Source: Clostridia bacterium
Lineage (GTDB): Bacteria > Bacillota > Peptococcia > DRI-13 > SV3-B141
NCBI GenBank assembly: GCA_018433015.1
Contig: JAHDSB010000027.1
Location: forward strand, 1 to 46,379
Direction of reading: 5' to 3'
DNA length: 46,379 bases
Shown: piece after piece, positions 40,482 through 46,379 of the stretch
Layout: each line of letters starts with the position of its first letter
How positions within the stretch are numbered: the stretch's first letter is position 1
Position numbers and translations under genes: made by a program
The notes under the pieces: model-generated
The model's input: the letters and a program-made list of their open reading frames with translations, nothing else
What the model was told of the DNA's origin: nothing
Database searches by the model: none

Positions 40482-41879
40482 ATGTATGGGTTGACATTAC
40501 AGAAAATTGCTGAAGTTGTGCAGGGGAGATTAGAAGGAGAAGGACAAGAAAACATACAGCCCAGAGGAGCTGGTATTGATACACGCACATTAAATAAAGG
40601 TGATCTATTTTTTGCTTTAGAGGGTGAAAGAGTAGATGGACATAACTATCTACAACAAGCAAGAGAGAAAGGAGCTGCAGCGGCTGTAGTTAAGAGAATG
40701 CCTGCAGGTTTTGTAAAGGAAGATTTCCCCTTGGTTTTTGTTAAGGACCCGAACAAGGCATTGCAACAAGTTGCTATGGCTCAACGGGAAATCTTTCATG
40801 GCCCTGTGATTGGTATTACTGGTAGTACAGGAAAAACCACAACTAAAGATATGCTCTGGTCTATTTTAAAGGAAAAAGGCCCAGTACTAAAGACTTGGGG
40901 AAATTATAATAATGAACTGGGATTGCCGCTTACGTTACTGTCCTTAAAAGAAGAACATTGGGCTGTAATTTTGGAAATGGGCATGCGTGGTTTGAATGAA
41001 ATAGATCAGTTAGCCAGAATTAGCACACCCAAATATGGCGTGATTACTAATATTGGGCATACCCATCAAGAATTATTAGGAACTCAGGAAAAAATAGCTC
41101 AAGCTAAAGCGGAATTGCTTTCACATTTGCCCTATGATGGGGGGGTTGTTCTAAATGATAATGATAGGAAGATTTTAAAGCCTTGGTTGAGCAACATTCG
41201 TTGTTCTTGTACATGGTTTGGGACAAAAACTGATTCGGATTTGCGGGCTCAGGATATTGAAGAGCATAAAACGGAGGGGCTTTCTTTTACTATCCAAAGC
41301 AAAACAGGTGCCAGGCATCTTGTAAAGATACCTGTACATGGCAAACACAATGTAGCTAATGCTTTAGCTGCCATAGGTGTTGCTCAGCAAATGGGGTTAG
41401 GCTGGGATATGATGGAGCATGGTTTATTTCAACTGAAATTAACACCTATGCGAATGGAATTAAAACACATTAAAGAAAAGGACTTACTAATTATCGATGA
41501 TGCTTATAATGCCAATCCAGATTCTATGGTGGCAGCTTTAGATGTTTTGCAACTTATGGCAGGTGATAAAAAAAGAGCAGTAGCAATACTAGGGGATATG
41601 TATGAATTAGGTGATTACGAAGAAAAAGGTCACCTATTAATAGGTAAAAAAGCAAGTGAAATAGGATTGGCTCAACTAATTACAGTAGGCAAGTTGGGAG
41701 CTATTATTGCCAGAGGAGCAGAAAAACACGGAATGTCTAAAGAAAAAATTAGGGCTTGTCAAAATAACCAGGAAGTACTATCCTTCTTAAAGGGAATCTT
41801 ACAGGCAGGAGATGTAGTATTGATTAAAGGTTCTCGTGGCGTTAAAATGGAAGAAATTACAAAAGGACTACTGCTGTAA
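40482..41879 (+). CDS. murF: UDP-N-acetylmuramoyl-tripeptide--D-alanyl-D-alanine ligase MurF
   Basis: This 465-residue Mur ligase has an N-terminal substrate domain (GIDTRTLNKGDLFFAL near 30), the ATP loop GITGSTGKTTTKDM (about 106-119), the central GNYNNELGLPLTLL and DAYNANPDSM in the last domain, all typical of MurF. It joins D-Ala-D-Ala to the UDP-muramoyl-tripeptide in the cytoplasm, finishing the pentapeptide. The ribosome site GGGAGGA lies 11 bases before the ATG, a little further than usual. Confidence 0.94.
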   Translation: MYGLTLQKIAEVVQGRLEGEGQENIQPRGAGIDTRTLNKGDLFFALEGERVDGHNYLQQAREKGAAAAVVKRMPAGFVKEDFPLVFVKDPNKALQQVAMAQREIFHGPVIGITGSTGKTTTKDMLWSILKEKGPVLKTWGNYNNELGLPLTLLSLKEEHWAVILEMGMRGLNEIDQLARISTPKYGVITNIGHTHQELLGTQEKIAQAKAELLSHLPYDGGVVLNDNDRKILKPWLSNIRCSCTWFGTKTDSDLRAQDIEEHKTEGLSFTIQSKTGARHLVKIPVHGKHNVANALAAIGVAQQMGLGWDMMEHGLFQLKLTPMRMELKHIKEKDLLIIDDAYNANPDSMVAALDVLQLMAGDKKRAVAILGDMYELGDYEEKGHLLIGKKASEIGLAQLITVGKLGAIIARGAEKHGMSKEKIRACQNNQEVLSFLKGILQAGDVVLIKGSRGVKMEEITKGLLL

Positions 41880-41905
41880 GAGAAGTTTCTTAGGAGGTAA
41901 TGAAC

Positions 41906-42868
41906 TTGCAAAACATAGTAATAGCAGGAACTGTAGCTTTAGGTATTTGCCTGGTGAGCGGCCCTATTTTAATACCTTTTCTGCGTTGGCTTAAATTTGG
42001 ACAAACTATTCGTACTGATGGACCAAGAACTCATCTGAAAAAATCAGGTACTCCCACAATGGGGGGGATCATGTTCTTTTTCAGTATAACCATAGGTTCT
42101 GTTGTGGCAGTGGGTCTTAATGCCCGTACAGCTGCGTTATTGTTGGGTACTTTAGGTTTTGGATTTATAGGTTTCGCAGACGATTTGATAATAATAGTCA
42201 AGCAGCGTTCATTAGGCTTGAAAGCGCGGGAAAAAATATTAGGACAAATCTTAATTTCTGGTATTTTTGCTTATATAGCTGTGGCTTACTTACAAAGAGG
42301 TACAGAGCTAATAATCCCAATTTTAAATACGAGTATTGATATAGGATGGTTTTATATTCCTTTTGTAATTTTTATCATGGTTGGTACAAATAATGCCGTT
42401 AACTTAACTGATGGTCTAGATGGTTTAGCTGCAGGAGTAACTTTATTTGCTGCTCTAAGCTATTTGCTGATTACAAAGGCCTGGGGTCAATATGAGCTGG
42501 CTGCTTTTAGTGCCGCTCTACTTGGTAGTTGCTTAGGTTTCTTATTTTATAATATCAATCCGGCCCGTATATTTATGGGCGATACAGGGTCGTTAGCCTT
42601 AGGGGGAGCCTTAGGTTCTTTAGCTGTATTAACTAAAACAGAGCTGCTTCTTCCCCTGATAGGTGGAGTGTATGTCCTAGAAACATTATCGGTTATAATT
42701 CAAGTAGTTTATTTTAAGCTAACAGGAGGCAAACGCATTTTCCGTATGAGTCCTCTACACCACCATTTTGAATTATCGGGCTGGTCAGAACAAAAGGTGG
42801 TAATTATATTTTGGATAGGGGCAGCCTTATTTGCCAGTCTGGCAGTAGCCAGTGCTCTCTATGTTTAA
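41906..42868 (+). CDS. mraY: Phospho-N-acetylmuramoyl-pentapeptide-transferase MraY
   Basis: This protein of about 320 residues has about ten membrane helices. MraY signatures are HLKKSGTPTMGGIMF near the N-terminus, GFADDLIII (catalytic Asp pair), NAVNLTDGLDGLAAG and the HHHFE loop (SPLHHHFELSGW). It transfers phospho-MurNAc-pentapeptide to undecaprenyl phosphate, making lipid I. A TTG at 41906 lies eight bases after AGGAGG and is the better start; the in-frame ATG at 41900 is only two bases from it. Confidence 0.94.
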   Translation: MQNIVIAGTVALGICLVSGPILIPFLRWLKFGQTIRTDGPRTHLKKSGTPTMGGIMFFFSITIGSVVAVGLNARTAALLLGTLGFGFIGFADDLIIIVKQRSLGLKAREKILGQILISGIFAYIAVAYLQRGTELIIPILNTSIDIGWFYIPFVIFIMVGTNNAVNLTDGLDGLAAGVTLFAALSYLLITKAWGQYELAAFSAALLGSCLGFLFYNINPARIFMGDTGSLALGGALGSLAVLTKTELLLPLIGGVYVLETLSVIIQVVYFKLTGGKRIFRMSPLHHHFELSGWSEQKVVIIFWIGAALFASLAVASALYV

Positions 42869-42903
42869 AATTTAAATTAAGATAGATAGAAGGGATTAAG
42901 AGT

Positions 42904-44271
42904 ATGGAATTAAAGAATAAGAAGGTTTTAGTGATCGGTGCCGCTAAAAGCGGGATAGCTTCTGCTCTTTTTTTACGGAGTCATGGCGCTCTTGTTTTTC
43001 TCAATGATATAAAGACATCTGAAGAACTGAATAATGATGTATTGACCGATCTTAAGAAAAATGGTGTGGAATTAGTTTTGGGCAAACATGCCGATGTTAC
43101 GGAATTAGCTGTAGATTTTATTGTTGTTAGTCCGGGAGTTCCATTTTCCATTCCACCTATTGAAGCTGCCTTAAAACAGGGGGTACCTGTCTTAAGTGAA
43201 ATGGAATTAGCTGCTCGTTTTACAAAAGCGCCCATGATAGCAATAACAGGTACTAACGGTAAAACTACAACTACATCTTTGATTGGCAAGATTTTTGCAG
43301 ATAACGGACAACGAGTATTTGTGGGAGGAAATATAGGTGTCCCTTTTATTAAGGAGGCAGAAGAATTAGGGCCTGATGATATAGCTGTATTAGAAACATC
43401 AAGCTTTCAACTGGAAGGTACAGAAACTTTTTGCCCCCGTGTTTCAGCCATCTTGAATATTACTCCTGATCATATTGACAGGCATGGTTCTTTTGCAGCT
43501 TACATTGATGCCAAAGCGAGGATCTTTAAGAACCAAAAGAAAAATGATTGGCTGATTTTGAACTATGATGATGAAGAAACAAAAAAATTAGCTTCTCGGG
43601 CACAGTGTAGAGTTATATTCTTCAGCAGATTGCATAATTTAAAAGAAGGAATCTGTATAGAAAAGGGTTATTTAACAGTAAAAATTGCGGATAAAAAAGT
43701 ACCTATTATTAAACCGGAGGATATATATATCAAGGGAAGTCATAATTTAGAGAATGCCATGGCAGCAGTTGCGGCTGGCTGGTTGATGGGTGTTGAGGCA
43801 GAGGTGATAAAGAATAGTTTAGTTACTTTCCCCGGGGTGCCTCACCGCTTAGAATATGTTGTGACTGCCGCCGGTGTAAGATATATAAATGATTCTAAAG
43901 GTACAAATCCTGATGCTTCAATTAAAGCCTTGGAAGCATATCCTGACCCCATAATTCTTATAGCAGGGGGGAAAAGTAAAGGAAGTGACTTCATACCTTT
44001 TGCTGAAAAGATAAAAGAGCGAGTCAAAGCTTTAGTATTAGTAGGTCAAGCGGCCCCAGAAATTGAGGAAGCGGTGCAAAAGGTAGGGTTTAAAAATTAT
44101 GTAAATGCAAAATCTTTTAGAGAATCCATAGAAAAAGCAAGGGATTTGGCAGTAAGTGGTGATATAGTTCTTTTATCGCCTGCTTGTGCCAGCTTTGATA
44201 TGTTTAAGAGCTTTGAGCATCGTGGCGAGGCATTTAAAGAGCTTGTACGAGAAATTAGTAGAGAACTTTAA
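42904..44271 (+). CDS. murD: UDP-N-acetylmuramoylalanine--D-glutamate ligase MurD
   Basis: This 455-residue Mur ligase has the MurD order: a short N-terminal Rossmann-like domain (VLVIGAAKSGIAS near 9-21), the ATP loop ITGTNGKTTTTS (about 115-126), NITPDHIDRHGS in the central domain, HRLEYV and NDSKGTNPDA. It adds D-glutamate to UDP-MurNAc-L-alanine in the cytoplasm. It lies between mraY and the ftsW-like gene, as in most Firmicutes. Confidence 0.95.
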   Translation: MELKNKKVLVIGAAKSGIASALFLRSHGALVFLNDIKTSEELNNDVLTDLKKNGVELVLGKHADVTELAVDFIVVSPGVPFSIPPIEAALKQGVPVLSEMELAARFTKAPMIAITGTNGKTTTTSLIGKIFADNGQRVFVGGNIGVPFIKEAEELGPDDIAVLETSSFQLEGTETFCPRVSAILNITPDHIDRHGSFAAYIDAKARIFKNQKKNDWLILNYDDEETKKLASRAQCRVIFFSRLHNLKEGICIEKGYLTVKIADKKVPIIKPEDIYIKGSHNLENAMAAVAAGWLMGVEAEVIKNSLVTFPGVPHRLEYVVTAAGVRYINDSKGTNPDASIKALEAYPDPIILIAGGKSKGSDFIPFAEKIKERVKALVLVGQAAPEIEEAVQKVGFKNYVNAKSFRESIEKARDLAVSGDIVLLSPACASFDMFKSFEHRGEAFKELVREISREL

Positions 44272-44304
44272 GGCTCAGCAATAAGTACTGTGGAGGACTG
44301 ATCT

Positions 44305-45402
44305 ATGGGTTTAAAAAAGAGTACTCCGGATTTATTAATATTTTTTGCTACCCTATTGCTTCTGACCATAGGCATTATTATGGTATTTAGTGCTAGTTAC
44401 TATGATACAATTGATAATGATCCTTATCTTTATTTAAGAAAACAGTTGCTGTGGAGTGTTATAGGTTTAGGTGCGATGTTTATTGTAATGAAAATAGATT
44501 ACTACCGCTATAAACCATATATAAATATACTTTTTTTCCTAACTATAATACTTTTGGCCCTTGTTATAATTCCCGGTGTAGGGGTGGCAGTTAAGGGTTC
44601 TACACGTTGGTTGAATTTGGGTTTTACCAAGTTTCAGCCTTCGGAGGCTATGAAACTGGCCATTATTATGTATTTTGCCAAAAATTTATGTAAAACTGGA
44701 AAGCGTATAAAAAACTTTTTTTCCGGGTTACTTCCATATCTTATGTTGTTAGGCGTGGTGGCGGTACTAATAATGTTGGAGCCTGATTTGGGAACAACTA
44801 TTGCAATTTCCATGATTGCTTTTGTTATGCTTTTTGTAGCAGGCATAAGATGGAGTCATATCGTATTTTTAGGGTTCTCGGGTATGGCGGTAGTTGTAGC
44901 CTTGATTATTCAAAAACCTTATCGTTTAAAGCGTATTACTGGTTACTTATTCCCTTGGGAACACGCTTCAGATGCAGGTTACCAGATAATTAATTCTCTC
45001 TACGCTTTAGGGTCAGGAGGATTTTTTGGGATGGGGTTAGGTAACAGTAGGCAAAAACTTGATTTTTTGCCCGAACAGTACACTGACTTTATCTTTGCCA
45101 TATTAGGGGAAGAATTAGGATTCGTAGGGACATTATTAGTTATTATTTTATTTTTTACTATTGCTTGGAGAGGATATAAGATAGCCTTGACGTGTCCTGA
45201 TCCCTTTGGTAGTCTCTTGGCTACAGGAATAACGACTATGGTAGTATTTCAAGCATTTCTTAATATGGGAGTGGTAACAGGGTTGCTTCCAGTTACAGGA
45301 ATAAGTTTACCTTTTATTAGTTATGGAGGCTCTTCTCTTTTGTTTTCCCTATTGGGAATTGGAGTGCTTTTGAATATATCCTGCTATTGTCACGATAATT
45401 AA
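44305..45402 (+). CDS. ftsW: FtsW/SpoVE-type SEDS peptidoglycan glycosyltransferase
   Basis: This 365-residue membrane protein has about ten helices and belongs to the SEDS family (FtsW/RodA/SpoVE). Conserved segments are IMVFSASYY, KGSTRWLNLGFTKFQPSE, LEPDLGTT and, near the end, TGLLPVTGISLPFISYGGSS. It polymerises lipid II with a class B PBP, here probably the protein encoded at 36667. FtsW and SpoVE cannot be separated from this sequence alone. An inverted repeat directly follows the gene. Confidence 0.9.
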   Translation: MGLKKSTPDLLIFFATLLLLTIGIIMVFSASYYDTIDNDPYLYLRKQLLWSVIGLGAMFIVMKIDYYRYKPYINILFFLTIILLALVIIPGVGVAVKGSTRWLNLGFTKFQPSEAMKLAIIMYFAKNLCKTGKRIKNFFSGLLPYLMLLGVVAVLIMLEPDLGTTIAISMIAFVMLFVAGIRWSHIVFLGFSGMAVVVALIIQKPYRLKRITGYLFPWEHASDAGYQIINSLYALGSGGFFGMGLGNSRQKLDFLPEQYTDFIFAILGEELGFVGTLLVIILFFTIAWRGYKIALTCPDPFGSLLATGITTMVVFQAFLNMGVVTGLLPVTGISLPFISYGGSSLLFSLLGIGVLLNISCYCHDN

Positions 45403-45431
45403 GCCAGGGCAGTGCCCTGGCTGTTAATTTT
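45402..45431 (+). terminator. Hairpin between ftsW and murG (attenuator-like)
   Basis: AGCCAGGGC (45402-45410) pairs perfectly with GCCCTGGCT (45414-45422) over a three-base loop, followed by GTTAATTTTTG. The GC-rich stem begins at the last base of the ftsW stop codon. It could lower transcription of murG relative to upstream genes. Confidence 0.6.
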
Positions 45432-45451
45432 TGTAAGCGAGGTGAGGTTAG

Positions 45452-46379
45452 ATGCGGATCATATTAACAGGGGGAGGTACGGGAGGACATATCTATCCTG
45501 CTGTTGCTATCGGACAGGCTATAAAAAAAGTATGGCCTAATGCTGAATTCCTTTATGTTGGTACTAAAAGAGGATTAGAAACTAAAATTGTATCTGCTGC
45601 AGGCTACAAGCTAATAACTCTTGATATTATGGGTTGGGAAAGAAAGGTATCTTTGCAAGCTTTAAAGGCTGGTTGGAAGGCAATACGGGGCTTGCAGCAA
45701 GCCACTAAAATAGTCAAAGACTTTAAGCCTCAGCTAGTTATTGGGACTGGTGGTTATGTGTGTCTGCCTGTTGTATGGGCTGCTGCACGGCAAGGTGTAC
45801 CTACACTTATTCATGAACAAAATGCTATGCCGGGATTAACTAATAAGTTTCTTTCTCGCCGTGTTGATGGTATAATGCTAACGTTTCCCCAATCAAAAAA
45901 ATATTTTTCTCAAAAACTACAAGAAAAATTATATGTTACTGGTTTGCCTGTACGTCCTGCTATTCTTGAAGTAACCAAAGAGGAAGGCCTAAAACACTTT
46001 GGTCTTTCCAAGGAGAATTTGACAATAGTAAGTGTAGGGGGGTCACGGGGCGCTAAGAGTATTAATGAAGCCATGCTTCGTGTATGCGTGGAATACGCAG
46101 CCCCCTTAAGTAAGGGATCCCTTAGAAAAACTTATGATTCAACGGGAAGGATAAGTTATAAATCTCCGGGTGTCCAGATAATTCATATCACGGGGACAGA
46201 TGGGTACACTAATTTCCTGAGCAAGTTACAAAGAGCAGGTATAAATATGGCTAATAATGGTAATATTATCGTAAGACCGTATATACACGAAATGGAGTAT
46301 GCTTTAGCCTGTGCTGATTTGTGTATTGCCCGGGCCGGTGCAGCCTTTCTCTCAGAAATGACGGCTCGTGGAATTCCAG
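45452..46379 (+). CDS. murG: MurG N-acetylglucosaminyltransferase, 3' end cut by window
   Basis: An open frame starts at ATG 45452 (GAGGTGAGG upstream) and runs without stop through the window end, 309 codons visible. It begins with MRIILTGGGTGGHIYPA, the MurG donor/acceptor glycine motif, and later has GTGGYVCLPVVWAA, HEQNAMPGLTNK, SVGGSRGAKSINEA and IARAGAAFLSEMTARGIP. MurG transfers GlcNAc from UDP-GlcNAc to lipid I, making lipid II at the inner membrane face. Between the SRGAKSINEA and IIHITG segments there is an extra stretch of roughly 20 residues compared with the B. subtilis and E. coli forms I recall. The C-terminal end lies outside. Confidence 0.92.
   Translation, partial: MRIILTGGGTGGHIYPAVAIGQAIKKVWPNAEFLYVGTKRGLETKIVSAAGYKLITLDIMGWERKVSLQALKAGWKAIRGLQQATKIVKDFKPQLVIGTGGYVCLPVVWAAARQGVPTLIHEQNAMPGLTNKFLSRRVDGIMLTFPQSKKYFSQKLQEKLYVTGLPVRPAILEVTKEEGLKHFGLSKENLTIVSVGGSRGAKSINEAMLRVCVEYAAPLSKGSLRKTYDSTGRISYKSPGVQIIHITGTDGYTNFLSKLQRAGINMANNGNIIVRPYIHEMEYALACADLCIARAGAAFLSEMTARGIP

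Overview
The window is AT-rich, densely coded chromosomal DNA from an anaerobic Gram-positive bacterium of the Clostridia (Firmicutes), probably a Peptococcaceae-like lineage. The evidence is strong Shine-Dalgarno sequences, frequent TTG and GTG starts, a canonical mraZ-to-murG division cluster with a MurE of the meso-diaminopimelate type, a DnaD plus DnaC/DnaI helicase-loader pair, a PerR-type Fur protein and an Asp23-domain protein. I see no rRNA, tRNA, insertion sequence, prophage or CRISPR array.

Region 1 (1-8135) is an operon for a membrane-bound, complex I-like machine related to hydrogenase-4 / formate hydrogenlyase. It has a near-consensus promoter and a leader of about 260 nt. Its six genes encode a HyfB-like antiporter subunit, a HyfC/NuoH-like subunit, HyfE, a HyfF-like antiporter subunit, a fused NuoC-NuoD-like large subunit, and a small subunit in which a two-cluster ferredoxin is fused to a NuoB-like domain. 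The large subunit lacks all four Ni-binding cysteines, so this is best read as an energy-converting hydrogenase-related (Ehr) complex and not a true [NiFe] hydrogenase. A strong terminator ends it.

Region 2 (8198-14172) is a mixed set: a sodium:solute symporter, a DUF1858 CxxC protein, a small unknown protein, a polysaccharide deacetylase lipoprotein, a DUF1015 protein, a GNAT acetyltransferase and a YgjP-like metallopeptidase.

Region 3 (14219-20575) is a poorly understood set of same-strand genes: RidA, an unassigned fold-type I PLP enzyme, a GidA/TrmFO-like FAD oxidoreductase with a Cys cluster, a P-loop protein, a YlbF-family protein and a CofE-like ligase. It is my main candidate for an undescribed pathway.

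Region 4 (20611-34542) holds an AEC transporter, a TraB-family protein, a P-type Ca/Mn ATPase behind an apparent yybP-ykoY (Mn2+) riboswitch, DUF3024, a PfpI/DJ-1 protein, an M42 aminopeptidase, PerR, SfsA, a P-loop/Asp23 fusion, DnaD and DnaC/DnaI loaders, an M28 peptidase and a COG2426 membrane protein.

Region 5 (34635-46379) is the dcw cluster: mraZ, rsmH, ftsL-like, a PASTA-containing class B PBP, murE, murF, mraY, murD, ftsW/spoVE and a murG cut off by the window edge. Six GTGG-type repeats overlap the mraZ promoter. A long hairpin lies between murE and murF, and a shorter one between ftsW and murG. Together these genes make lipid II and the septal peptidoglycan machinery.
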